20,078 nucleotides of DNA from an uncultured Brevinema sp. (GTDB taxonomy: Bacteria > Spirochaetota > Brevinematia > Brevinematales > Brevinemataceae): the NCBI GenBank assembly GCA_947036575.1, contig CAMQSH010000018.1:1-20078 (forward strand), in the 5' to 3' direction. Made by a program: the position numbers and the translations under genes. The notes under the pieces were generated by a model. The model worked only from the letters and a program-made list of their open reading frames with translations. It made no database searches and was not told where the DNA came from. Positions 1-8,345 of this stretch are shown here, piece after piece (position 1 is the stretch's first letter; the number at the start of each line of letters is the position of its first letter).

Positions 1-32
1 AATACTAACTTTCTCTTTATACAATACTTTCT

Positions 33-703
33 TTAAGTATTTACTATATTTAAGTCTCTAGCTATATTTTTAAGTAAAGTTTCAAAAAAAATACATATTT
101 GTATATTATCTAATTCTATATCAGCTTCGTCATGTTTTATAGTTATGTTTGCAATTTCATGATCATCTTTATTAGCATGTGTATAGTCATCTCTTATCTT
201 TATAAAAGATTCAAACACTTCTTTTACAGGATACTGATTTTGGCTAATAACACCAAGTATAACTTCTCCTAGAGATAAAGAAATTCTCATTATCTCTAGA
301 TTTATATAAAAACGTTCCATTAATTTAGCAATTTCTGTCCATGAAGAGGTAGGTAAATAATTAATTCTATCTTGATACTCTTCTATAATCGTATTATAAA
401 TTTCTGAATTAATTGTTTTATTATCTATATACTGTATAAGTAAACCGTGATTTTTTTTGTCTCAAATTTTAGATCTTTATGAGTTCTATGTTTGACTAAA
501 TATGCTAGATATTCTTTACAAAAAATATCGTATTTTTTTGCATTATCTATTGAATCCCATAGGCTTATATATTTATGTAGTATTTTTCTTAATGCTCTTT
601 GAAATTCTGTGTATATTAATAATGTTTTACTTTTATTAATAATTCTTCGGTAGTCATCTATAAATTCACATGATTCTTGTAATACTGTGTCTAGACTTAT
701 CAA
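33..703 (-). pseudogene. HEPN-like nuclease/toxin partner of DUF262 protein, split by a frame change
   Basis: Two minus-strand open segments form one protein if the frame shifts by -1 (or one A is added) at a run of eight A residues (T8 on the plus strand, 451-458). The first segment runs 703 to 425 and the second is open from 461 to 33. Joined, they give about 223 residues from the TTG at 703. The C-terminal part holds RDDYTH (codons 177-194), an Rx4H motif typical of HEPN RNases. HEPN proteins of about this size (MAE_28990/MAE_18760 or RiboL-PSP types) are known neighbours of DUF262 proteins. No ATG exists: the frame is open back to the stop codon of the upstream DUF262 gene (755-757), and the TTG has only a weak ribosome site. 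It may be a decayed gene, a phase-variable gene, or one expressed by slippage. The HEPN assignment rests on the motif and the neighbour only. Confidence 0.55.
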
Positions 704-754
704 ATATTCTGTTTCTTGTTTATAATATTCAATATATTCTCTGTACGGTATATT

Positions 755-2146
755 CTATACCTTAAGTATTTGATTTAGTTTTGTAAACCATATACCCATA
801 CGACTATTAATGTTTTTAATTCCTGAAGTACCCGCACTGATGGCATTAACAAAATCTACATCTTCACACAGAGTTGTTAATAAATTTTTAATTTCTTCAC
901 TATTATTTATTAATAATTCTTTTTTATCTATTGAAATATAGTGTAAAAAACTACTACTAATAATATCAACTAATGCACTATTAATCGTTTTTGTCTGTTT
1001 ATCTGGACGTCTAAAACTTCTATCTGCAAATATATTATTTACAATTTCTAGCATTTCTAGTAGTTGTTTTATTAAGACATCAACTGCATCTTGTTCCATT
1101 TCCCGATTCTTTCTCATATAAGCGTTTAAAAAGAGTTTCATATTACCACGATATACAAAATCATTTTCAACAGTTTCTTTTTTCAACTGAAACATATCAT
1201 AATCCATAGCATTATAAACTGCTAACATTCGTACCAATAATTCCATATCTTGAAATCGTATATGTCCACCTTCTTGAGTATTTATAATACTTCTCACAAT
1301 ACTATGACCTCTAAGTTCTTTCAAAGCATTTGATAAATTCCCTCTGTACATACAGTTACGCAATTCTTGAGCATTTAAATCAGTAGCACCTTGATTTATT
1401 CGCATAAAAACATCAAATTTGATATCATGATCTGATTCTTTTGTGATCACAATAAAAGGAATCGATGAGTTTACTAACAATTTATGTGCATGTTCATGTT
1501 GATGTTCTAAATCTTCTATATTCAATCCATTTAACATAGGGAGTGACTCTAAATTTTTCAATCGAAGCTTTCCAGATAAAAAACTATAAATTGTATATAC
1601 TCGTTGCTGTCCATCAATTATTTCATATTCAGCACCAGCTTCTGTTTCTGAACAGTAAATAGTAGGTATAGGGATTTTTAATAATAAAGATTCTATCAAT
1701 CTTGAAGCTTTTGTGACATCCCAAATATAAGAACGTTGGTATTCTGAATTAATTCTATATGTTCCATCTTCATAGAATGATTTTATAGTTAATAAATTAG
1801 GTTTTTCATGATCCATAAATAAATTTCTTTTTCTGGGGACTTCATCAAATATAATAGGATCATTATTATTATTTTCATCAGATAATGCAATTTTTTCTTT
1901 TATTTTAATAAACATAATATCTTGTGTTGCCAATACCAAAATTTCTGCTGGAGTACGACTTAAATTGATACTGTGTGTTAGTACAGGGGTACTTTCAAGT
2001 ATGTCTTCTATACTAATAGTTTGTATACCATCTTCTTCATATTCATCTAATGATATATCTATATTTAAAAATTCTCTATAAGGTATGCGGGTAATAATCT
2101 CATCTTTTTTAATATTTTGAAAAATATTCCATTCAGTATCACTCAT
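755..2146 (-). CDS. DUF262 (GmrSD-type, ParB-like) domain protein
   Basis: About 463 residues. DUF262 hallmarks are in order: EYQRSYIWD (about 135-143), LLLKIPIPTIY (about 155-164), IDGQQR (177-182, the ParB-like nucleotide/nuclease motif), and FMRINQGATDLNAQELRNC (about 247-265). DUF262 proteins occur in type IV restriction enzymes such as GmrSD and in other anti-phage loci, so a defence role is likely (family knowledge). The C-terminal third is helical and unassigned. Two ATGs lie close together at the start. The AAGGAG at 2154-2159 is one base from the first (2150-2152) but seven from the second (2144-2146), so I choose the second. The HEPN-like gene follows directly on the same strand, consistent with a two-gene nuclease module. 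The gene points away from the truncated hsdR. Confidence 0.8.
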   Translation of the reverse strand: MSDTEWNIFQNIKKDEIITRIPYREFLNIDISLDEYEEDGIQTISIEDILESTPVLTHSINLSRTPAEILVLATQDIMFIKIKEKIALSDENNNNDPIIFDEVPRKRNLFMDHEKPNLLTIKSFYEDGTYRINSEYQRSYIWDVTKASRLIESLLLKIPIPTIYCSETEAGAEYEIIDGQQRVYTIYSFLSGKLRLKNLESLPMLNGLNIEDLEHQHEHAHKLLVNSSIPFIVITKESDHDIKFDVFMRINQGATDLNAQELRNCMYRGNLSNALKELRGHSIVRSIINTQEGGHIRFQDMELLVRMLAVYNAMDYDMFQLKKETVENDFVYRGNMKLFLNAYMRKNREMEQDAVDVLIKQLLEMLEIVNNIFADRSFRRPDKQTKTINSALVDIISSSFLHYISIDKKELLINNSEEIKNLLTTLCEDVDFVNAISAGTSGIKNINSRMGIWFTKLNQILKV

Positions 2147-2192
2147 TTTCATTCTCCTTAAAATCCTAATTTATTTTATCTATTTAAATTAA

Positions 2193-3788
2193 ACCACATC
2201 TATTACACCTTCAGCACTCAAAACCAATATCGAAAAAACCACCAACGCAAATATATTCTTCTCTATCTATCAAACATTCTCTATCAAACAAGGGGATCAA
2301 GATATTCCTTTTTATGGCTCTCTACCTTCTGATTTCTTTGATCTTATTATTATTGACGAATGTCATCGAGGTGGAGCTAATAAAGAAAGTTCTTGGGGAG
2401 ATATTTTAGAATATTTTTCCCCTGCTGTACAAATAGGATTAACCGCTACTCCCAAAAGAAAAGATAATATTGATACTTATGAATATTTTGGAGAACCTCT
2501 TTATATTTATAGTCTAAAAGATGGAATTACAGACGGACATTTAACTCCTTTCCGAGTGGTGAAATATGAATCTAATATTGATGATTATCAATATATGGCA
2601 GGGGATACGACACTAACAGGAGAACTTGATAAAAACAAAAAATACCCCAAAGAAGAAATGAATCGTAAAATCACTATTGAAGCAAGAGAACGATTTTTGA
2701 TACAACAATTCCTCAATAACATGAAACTTTATGAAAAAACAATTGTTTATTGTAACAATCAAGCACATGCCGCTGATGTTCGCAATCTTATCAATCAAGT
2801 TCTTAAAAATACTCATATTGATTATTGTGTGCGTGTTACTTCTGCTGAAGGAGAAAGAGGGGATAATTATCTTAAATTATTCCGTGATATTGATAAACAA
2901 AGACCTGTAATCCTAACGACTTCCCAAAAATTAACGACAGGAATTGATGCTTGTAATGTCAGGCATATTGTTTTATTTAGAAAAGTTAATACAATGATAG
3001 AATTTAAACAAATCATAGGGCGAGGAACACGCTTATATGATAAGAAAGAATATTTTACGATCCATGATTTCTATGAAAACTGTCATCATTTTTATGATCC
3101 TGAATGGGATGGAGAACCTATAGAGCCAGAACCTCAAACACCAAGAGAAAAATCAACCAACGATAAACAATTAGAAAAAACAGAACCCATAAAACGCCCT
3201 ATAAAAATAGAAGTAAAACTATCAGATGGTAGAATACAAACATTTCGAGTAAATCAAACATCCTTATTTTATGGAAAAGGTGGAGAGATCTTATCTGCTC
3301 AAGAATTTATTCAGCATTTATTTGATATTATGCCGACCTTCTTTAATAATGAAAAACACTTAAAAGAAATATGGACAGATATAGGTACAAGAACACTTCT
3401 ACTCGATCGATTAGCAGAAGAAGGATTGTCTTTAGAAATACTTATCGAAGTACAAAAAATAATAGAAAGTGAAAACAGTGATGTTTTCGATGTGTTGGAA
3501 TATTTTGCTTATAACAAAACACCTGTCCCTAAAACAAAAAGAGCTGATGTTGTAAGACGAAAATTATACAATTCCCTTTCTGAAGAACAAAAAGAATTTA
3601 TTGAGTATCTACTGGATCAATATATTAATGAAGGGCATGGTATTGTTGATATAACTCGTATGCCTGAATTAATGAAAATCAAATACCATTCTTTTCATGA
3701 TGGTTTAGGTTACCTCAAGATTGATACCAAACAGTTGGAATCATTATTTTTTAATATGCAAGAGGGATTATATAGCCCTCAAGAATAG
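2193..3788 (+). pseudogene. hsdR: Truncated type I restriction enzyme R subunit (C-terminal half)
   Basis: The frame is open from just after a TAA at 2190-2192 to the stop at 3786-3788, about 531 codons. It begins inside the helicase core, with a segment like NIEKTTNANIFFSIYQTF. Then come the DECH box in IIIDECHRGG (about 2335-2370), motif III GLTATPKR (about 2440-2460), helicase domain 2 with QIIGRGTRLYD (about 3010-3040), and a C-terminal region like EcoEI_R_C. The N-terminal PD-(D/E)XK nuclease domain and the Walker A part of the helicase are missing, so this cannot be a working HsdR. A GTG at 2556 could start a 410-residue product, but codons before it still match the family. The break lies about 40-80 bp from the DUF262 start. 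No HsdM or HsdS is visible. DUF262-HEPN insertion or recombination probably removed the 5' half (inference). Confidence 0.85.
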
Positions 3789-3823
3789 AAGATATTAGAG
3801 ATAGAAATCATTTAAAACAAAAA

Positions 3824-3850
3824 AAGGACAAAGCATTATACTTTGTCCTT
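3824..3850. terminator. Hairpin after the hsdR remnant, terminator-like
   Basis: A perfect 10-bp stem (AAGGACAAAG at 3824-3833, CTTTGTCCTT at 3841-3850) closes a 7-nt loop. The U-run lies on the minus-strand side (A-run upstream on the plus strand), so the best polarity is for minus-strand transcripts. For the plus-strand hsdR remnant it lacks a good U tract. Confidence 0.55.
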
Positions 3851-3875
3851 AGCTTGCACCTCTGTAGGTTTCTAT

Positions 3876-4043
3876 AAATAATCAATCAATCAATAAAAGA
3901 GCAATCCCACCCAAAATTAACTGGGTGGGATTGCTTCATTATGGAGTTAAAACTAATGGGCAGTCACCTCTCGCACCCTAGCGTAGCATGGGTGCTAGTT
4001 AGTTTCATCTGAGCTTTGGTTTTAGTTGACAAATATTTTATCT
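3876..4043 (+). repeat. Dispersed intergenic hairpin repeat, copy 1
   Basis: About 168 bp that recurs, with two indels, at 15836-15975 in the same orientation. The shared core includes a 14-bp perfect stem (3900-3913 with 3922-3935; arms AGCAATCCCACCCA and complement, 8-nt loop), then CATTATGGAGT, GCTAGTTA, TTTCATCTGAG and TTTAGTTGACAAATATTTTA. Copy 1 has about 36 extra bases (about 3958-3993) including a small GCACCC/GGGTGC hairpin that copy 2 lacks. There is no open frame, and it could be a REP/MITE-like element. Its right edge supplies the -35 box of the next gene. Confidence 0.8.
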
Positions 4044-4054
4044 CTCTCTATACT
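4026..4054 (+). promoter_or_regulatory. Promoter for the membrane-anchored hypothetical gene
   Basis: TTGACA (4026-4031), 17-nt spacer, TATACT (4049-4054). It lies 29 bp before the ATG at 4084. The -35 half sits inside the repeat element and the -10 just outside it. Confidence 0.75.
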
Positions 4055-4083
4055 TTAAAGATATAAATTAAGAAGGATCTCCT

Positions 4084-4944
4084 ATGAAATATTTAATAAA
4101 AGTAGCTTTATTAACAATAACAAACTGTATAGTGATTTTCTTAGTAGTTACCAAATGTACTGATAAAAAGCAAATTACTGAGCCTATCGTGGCAGAACCT
4201 AAGTACGAAATACGTAAAAATGTAGCTATGCCTACAACTATAGAGTGGTCTTCTTATGATGAATCTAAACCACATACAAAACTATCTTACAGTAACAACC
4301 TCGATATTATGCTTGTAGAAAGTAGCTTCAATAGTGTGCTAAGTGATCTTTTAGGGGGAGTTGGTAAACTAGGTTTTTATAATGTTGTATATTGGGACTC
4401 TAATAATAATACTTACTATACAGTAACTAATAAATTTTTATTTGATAGACCTATTCCTGTTACTAATACTAACTTTGTATATGCTCTTAATAATCCTAAT
4501 CAAATTGAACCTGTTTTTTATCCCGATTATCAAGAAATATTCCCTGATACTAAAGCACCTCTTCTCTATATTGGTGATCTTTCTTCTCCTTTAGAACGGG
4601 TTTATCTCGATCCAACAAATCAAGTCTACTATATTAAAAAACTGGATTCTTTTGATACTTCTGTCTATGAAGAAATGACTTACACTAATGATGGAGAATA
4701 TAATCATCTATATAAACTTGTTACTAATAACACACCTCCTATTTATCCTGCTATGTTTACTAATATTAGGACATATGATGATGGTAAAACAAGGATTATT
4801 CCTTATCTAAAATACACTAATGAAAACAATCAAGTATTTGGTTCTCTTAACTATAATACTGAACCACCTTATGCAATTAATTATCCTCCTATATTATATT
4901 ATAGTAGTGATGATCTAATAGTAGTAAATAAAATAAGTGAATAA
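4084..4944 (+). CDS. Hypothetical membrane-anchored or secreted protein
   Basis: 286 residues, family not recognised. Residues 1-23 form a short positive start and a hydrophobic stretch (about 7-23), followed by KC at 24-25 and a hydrophilic region. This could be a signal anchor, or a lipoprotein signal with a non-standard lipobox (TKC at -2 to +1, or TNC at 13-15); neither is convincing. The rest is soluble and rich in Tyr, Asn, Thr and Pro, with many short polar/aromatic repeats suggesting an extracytoplasmic beta-rich fold. AAGAAGGA (about 4070-4077) gives good spacing to the ATG. It has its own strong promoter and stands alone, convergent with the minus-strand remnant and BCCT gene beyond it. 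Its relation to the following catabolic genes is unclear. Confidence 0.75.
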   Translation: MKYLIKVALLTITNCIVIFLVVTKCTDKKQITEPIVAEPKYEIRKNVAMPTTIEWSSYDESKPHTKLSYSNNLDIMLVESSFNSVLSDLLGGVGKLGFYNVVYWDSNNNTYYTVTNKFLFDRPIPVTNTNFVYALNNPNQIEPVFYPDYQEIFPDTKAPLLYIGDLSSPLERVYLDPTNQVYYIKKLDSFDTSVYEEMTYTNDGEYNHLYKLVTNNTPPIYPAMFTNIRTYDDGKTRIIPYLKYTNENNQVFGSLNYNTEPPYAINYPPILYYSSDDLIVVNKISE

Positions 4945-4948
4945 ACAA

Positions 4949-5170
4949 TTATTTATACTCCACATGAAAATTACCTGATGAATAAGGGTCTTTAGCAGTT
5001 AAACCGTAATCTTTTAATATTTCATTAAAGTCACGATGTTGGCTATTATTGTTTTTACTAAAGTCTACGGCTTTTCTTTTTGTATGATTTGATAAAACAT
5101 TAGATACTCCAATCCACTTTTCCAAAATTATTTTTGCTTGGTCTTTATTGCCTTTCAATGAGATATGAGT
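4949..5170 (-). pseudogene. Short gene remnant of unknown origin
   Basis: An open stretch of about 73 codons ends at a TAA at 4949-4951 and is preceded by a stop at 5171-5173. The only start candidate is TTG at 5156-5158, without a recognisable ribosome site. The peptide ends NEILKDYGLTAKDPYSS then GNFHVEYK and reads like a real protein C-terminus, with mixed charge and normal composition. I do not recognise the family. It sits between the 3' end of the BCCT gene and the convergent hypothetical gene, and its stop is 5 bp past that gene's stop. It could be the tail of a deleted gene or a genuine short gene. Confidence 0.3.
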
Positions 5171-5199
5171 TTATCTTTTAAAGTATTCAATAATACTTT

Positions 5200-6732
5200 T
5201 TATAATGTTTTATCGTATTCTTTATGATTTTTAAGTATTTTGAATCCTGAATATAAACTGAGTAAGGATAGATATAAAATAGGAATACCTGCTAATGTTC
5301 CTATTCTTTTTGTTAGATTGATAGCATTGCTCAAATTATCAAGAGTCCCTAAAATAGAAAACAAAGTAACAGCAGATATTAAAATAATCCAAAAAACTCG
5401 CATTTTTTTAGGGGCATCTATTGTACCACTGGTATTTTTGACAGTGACATAGCTAATAGAGTTTACTATAGAATCTAATAAAGTAGCCATAGATAAGAAA
5501 ATAACAATAATAAATATAACATTGATAAATTCTGTTAATGGAAGTGTTTCAAAAAAGGTATAAACACCACTTTCAAATCCATATTCTTTGATAGAATTAA
5601 TTATACTCATATCTTTCATATCAGCATAAATTGCAGCTCCGCCAAAGACAACAAACCATAAAAATCCTGAAGCTGCCATCGTAAGAAGATTAACGGAGAC
5701 AAATTCTTTTAAAGTACGCCCATAAGATATTTTAGCAAAAAACATTCCTAATAAAGGTGCATATGATAACCATACAGCCCAGTAATAAATGGACCAATCA
5801 ATAGCCCAATTTGAATTTTCTATAGGGCTTGTTTGAAAAGATAGGGTGAAAAAGTTTTGAAGATAATAGCCTAGAGATGTCGTAGCTAGTGAAGCTATAA
5901 AAGATCTATTGGTAAATAATAAAACAAATACTAAGAGAAATATATAAAAATAAGCGTTAATTTGAGCCACTCTTTTGAGTCCACCTCTTATGCCTTTGAG
6001 ATTTATATATAGTACAAAAACAGTAAAGAACAAAATAATTCCTGTAAGACTAGTGCCATTAGTAGGCAGTCCAGAAACAACTCCTAAACCTTTGTTAAGT
6101 AGGAGAACACTTTGTCCAAAATTAGAGGCAACACCACCAATAATAGCAACAGTACAGATCGTATCAATAATATCCCCTACCCAAGATTCAGTTTTATTTT
6201 TGAATATGGGGTATAAAATAGAACTGATGCGATCTGATAATTTAGCATTGTGGATTGCAAATCCAAGTAGTACTCCATAAAAACAATATAAAGCATAGGG
6301 TGTTAAGGTCCAATGTAGAAATACTTGAGCCATAGAAGCAATAGCAGCTTGTTCTGACCCAGGTCTAAATCCCCACTCACTAGGAGGTGATCTAAAGTGC
6401 CACACAGGTTCTGCGATTCCCCATATAACAATACCCACAGCAATTCCAGAACATAGGGTAATGACTACCCAAGAAAAGGTGCTAAATAACGGTTTGGCAT
6501 TTTCTCCTCCAAGACGAATAGAACCATATTGTGAAAAACCAACATACAAGGTAGCAAATAACAAAAGTAGACTAACTATTTGAAAAAGCCACCCTATATG
6601 TTTGAGAAACCAAACAGTGATAAGATCCATATTCTTTACTAAGAGCAGAGAGTCTTGTAAACCTAGAATAATAAATATTACACATACAGTAACTAGAGGA
6701 ATAAATACATTCCAGCGTATAGCTTGTTTCAT
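5200..6732 (-). CDS. BCCT-family transporter with altered substrate box
   Basis: 510 residues and about 12 membrane segments, the usual length for betaine/carnitine/choline transporters. Family signatures include WGIAEPVWHF (104-113), HWTLTPYALY (140-149), and the TM8 signature WSIYYWAVWLSYAPLLG followed by KISYGRT (about 313-340). Aligned by eye to BetP, the aromatic box is partly changed: W189, Y197 and W374 equivalents are kept (W141, Y149, W321), but W194 is Y146, W373 is V320 and W377 is Y324. The Na2-site T467/S468 pair reads T417/L418. So substrate and ion coupling may differ from betaine carriers (inference). AAGGAG at 6738-6743 precedes the ATG. It is the last gene after the kinase, but a terminator-like hairpin separates them. 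Context suggests it imports the substrate of the neighbouring oxidoreductase/kinase pathway. Confidence 0.9.
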   Translation of the reverse strand: MKQAIRWNVFIPLVTVCVIFIILGLQDSLLLVKNMDLITVWFLKHIGWLFQIVSLLLLFATLYVGFSQYGSIRLGGENAKPLFSTFSWVVITLCSGIAVGIVIWGIAEPVWHFRSPPSEWGFRPGSEQAAIASMAQVFLHWTLTPYALYCFYGVLLGFAIHNAKLSDRISSILYPIFKNKTESWVGDIIDTICTVAIIGGVASNFGQSVLLLNKGLGVVSGLPTNGTSLTGIILFFTVFVLYINLKGIRGGLKRVAQINAYFYIFLLVFVLLFTNRSFIASLATTSLGYYLQNFFTLSFQTSPIENSNWAIDWSIYYWAVWLSYAPLLGMFFAKISYGRTLKEFVSVNLLTMAASGFLWFVVFGGAAIYADMKDMSIINSIKEYGFESGVYTFFETLPLTEFINVIFIIVIFLSMATLLDSIVNSISYVTVKNTSGTIDAPKKMRVFWIILISAVTLFSILGTLDNLSNAINLTKRIGTLAGIPILYLSLLSLYSGFKILKNHKEYDKTL

Positions 6733-6780
6733 AAAAACTCCTTATTATTAATGATATAGATTTTATATTAACTTATATAA

Positions 6781-6817
6781 AAAATAAGTGGTGAACTAAA
6801 AATTTACCACTTATTTT
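6781..6817 (-). terminator. Intrinsic terminator between the kinase and BCCT genes
   Basis: A perfect 12-bp stem (6781-6792 with 6806-6817; arm AAAATAAGTGGT) closes a 13-nt loop and is followed on the minus strand by a U-rich TTTTTTATAT. It lies 12 bp past the kinase stop. No clear promoter follows before the BCCT gene, so partial readthrough is likely. Confidence 0.7.
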
Positions 6818-6828
6818 GGTATAGATAT

Positions 6829-8319
6829 TTATTTTGATCCGAATATTTCATGAGATTTTTGTAAAACATTATTAATAGCTGTAGGAATAATTGAATACAC
6901 TTCTTCATTAATGCGAGTGTATAGAATATGATTTTCTTCTATAGGAGGGAAAATATCTTTTATTCTCACCATTTTGGAGACAGCTGTTTTGAAATCAGGA
7001 TATATTCCTATAGCAACTGCAACACATATTGCAGCACCAACTCCAGCAGCACCATTATTCTCATTTCTATAAGAAGGACATCCAAATACATCAGCAATAA
7101 TTTGCATAAACACATCACTATTTGAACCACCACCAGATACAAGTACTTTTCTATTAGTAATATTTAATTCTTCATACATAGGTTTAATATTATTATACAT
7201 TGTATAGGTAATAGCTTCGAGTAAAGCTCTATAAATATGAGCTCTAGTATGTCTAATATCAAATCCTATTATAGTACCTCTTTTATGGAGTTCTGAAGGT
7301 TTTGGTAACCATTCTAAAACCATCATAAGTCCACCACTACCTGCAGGAACATTCTGAGCTTCTAAACCTAAATATTCTTCGGCAGAGATGTTTTTTTGTT
7401 CTGCTTTAGCAACAAGGTCTATATTAAGAAGATCTTTTAACCATGTTATCATCCACATACCACGACGTATTCCAGACATACTCTCGTACATATAAACACC
7501 GGGAACAGAAGAAGTAGTAGTCCAAAAGCTTTTAGAATCAGAAATATAATCATATCCTAAAGTTAGGGCAGAAATATAAGTGCCTAAGGAAAGCACAATA
7601 GTACCTTCTTTAGTTTGAGCATCTCCTAGGTTACCACTTTCAGCTTTTCCAGAAGGAGAAACAGGTAAAATACCAGTACCTAAAGTTTCTGCTCCTTTAT
7701 CATTTGCGGTAGCAACAACAGGTAGCCCTTCTGGCAGTCCTGTTAGTCGAGCTGTTTCTTTAGTAATATAGCCTAAAATTTCACCAGGTTGTTTTAGTTC
7801 AGGAAGCATATCCACAGGAATATTCATATCTTTTATTACTTTAGGGTCAGTACTCCATTGCCATGTTTTGAAATCAAAAGGCCAGTTACCTTCATAATTA
7901 GCAGAAGTATCTTTGAATTCTCCTGTTAAACGATGGGTAATGTATGCAGAAGTTTGACAAACAAAGCTTACCTCAGGATTGTCATGTTGAAACACATTAG
8001 CAATTCGTAAATCCATCCAGTTAATAATATTTTCAGCTAAAGAATAGTCCTTTTTTAATAATACACGACAACAACGAATCTCACAAATTCCTACGCCAAC
8101 AATATCTTTAATATTTCCAGTAAATTGATCTAAAGCAATTTTAGTTGCACCTTGTAAGGCATCCCATAAATCATCACCAGGATGTTCTGCAATACCAGGT
8201 GTTGGGCAATACAAATGTTTAAGATTTTGCTTACCTTCACAAATCAGTTTCCCTTCTATATCAAAAACACTGACTTTAGTACTTTGTGTACCACCGTCTA
8301 TACCTATTAAATATTTCAT
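6829..8319 (-). CDS. ygcE: FGGY-family carbohydrate kinase (YgcE-like)
   Basis: 496 residues, normal for the FGGY group (xylulokinase, glycerokinase and relatives). The N-terminal phosphate loop is DGGTQSTK (8-15). The probable catalytic Asp is D207 in ATANDKGAETLGTG. The C-terminal lobe has VSGGGSNSDVFMQIIADVFG (about 394-413), the adenosine-contact segment. It transfers phosphate from ATP to a sugar, polyol or sugar acid, but the substrate cannot be read from the sequence. The neighbours are a YgcW-like SDR 26 bp upstream and, divergently, YgcU-like and Etf genes. This is the gene set of the E. coli ygc cluster, which makes YgcE the best match from memory. A hydrophilic stretch at about 221-240 between the Asp and the LSLGT motif looks longer than in xylulokinases. 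AAGGAG at 8325-8330 sets the start. Confidence 0.82.
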   Translation of the reverse strand: MKYLIGIDGGTQSTKVSVFDIEGKLICEGKQNLKHLYCPTPGIAEHPGDDLWDALQGATKIALDQFTGNIKDIVGVGICEIRCCRVLLKKDYSLAENIINWMDLRIANVFQHDNPEVSFVCQTSAYITHRLTGEFKDTSANYEGNWPFDFKTWQWSTDPKVIKDMNIPVDMLPELKQPGEILGYITKETARLTGLPEGLPVVATANDKGAETLGTGILPVSPSGKAESGNLGDAQTKEGTIVLSLGTYISALTLGYDYISDSKSFWTTTSSVPGVYMYESMSGIRRGMWMITWLKDLLNIDLVAKAEQKNISAEEYLGLEAQNVPAGSGGLMMVLEWLPKPSELHKRGTIIGFDIRHTRAHIYRALLEAITYTMYNNIKPMYEELNITNRKVLVSGGGSNSDVFMQIIADVFGCPSYRNENNGAAGVGAAICVAVAIGIYPDFKTAVSKMVRIKDIFPPIEENHILYTRINEEVYSIIPTAINNVLQKSHEIFGSK

Positions 8320-8345
8320 GTTTTCTCCTTGATTTTAAAATTTAA

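Noticed and set aside
734..2092. Similar IPYREF and IPYREY peptides in the DUF262 N-terminus and after its stop codon
   Set aside because: Only about six residues match and the DNA around them does not, so chance is the simpler explanation.
2613..2816. Minus-strand frame inside the hsdR remnant
   Set aside because: Phe-rich shadow with no start signal; the plus strand carries the helicase motifs.
2556..3788. A complete 410-residue helicase-like gene starting at the GTG at 2556
   Set aside because: The DECH and TATP motifs are encoded in frame upstream of it, so this is the tail of a truncated HsdR rather than a separate gene.
5180..5199. Hairpin AAAGTATT/AATACTTT after the BCCT stop as a terminator
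   Set aside because: The stem is perfect but no U-run follows on the minus strand.
5240..6280. Plus-strand open frames opposite the BCCT gene (5240-5452, 5975-6280)
   Set aside because: They are antisense to a well-supported transporter, have no ribosome sites and encode no recognisable protein.
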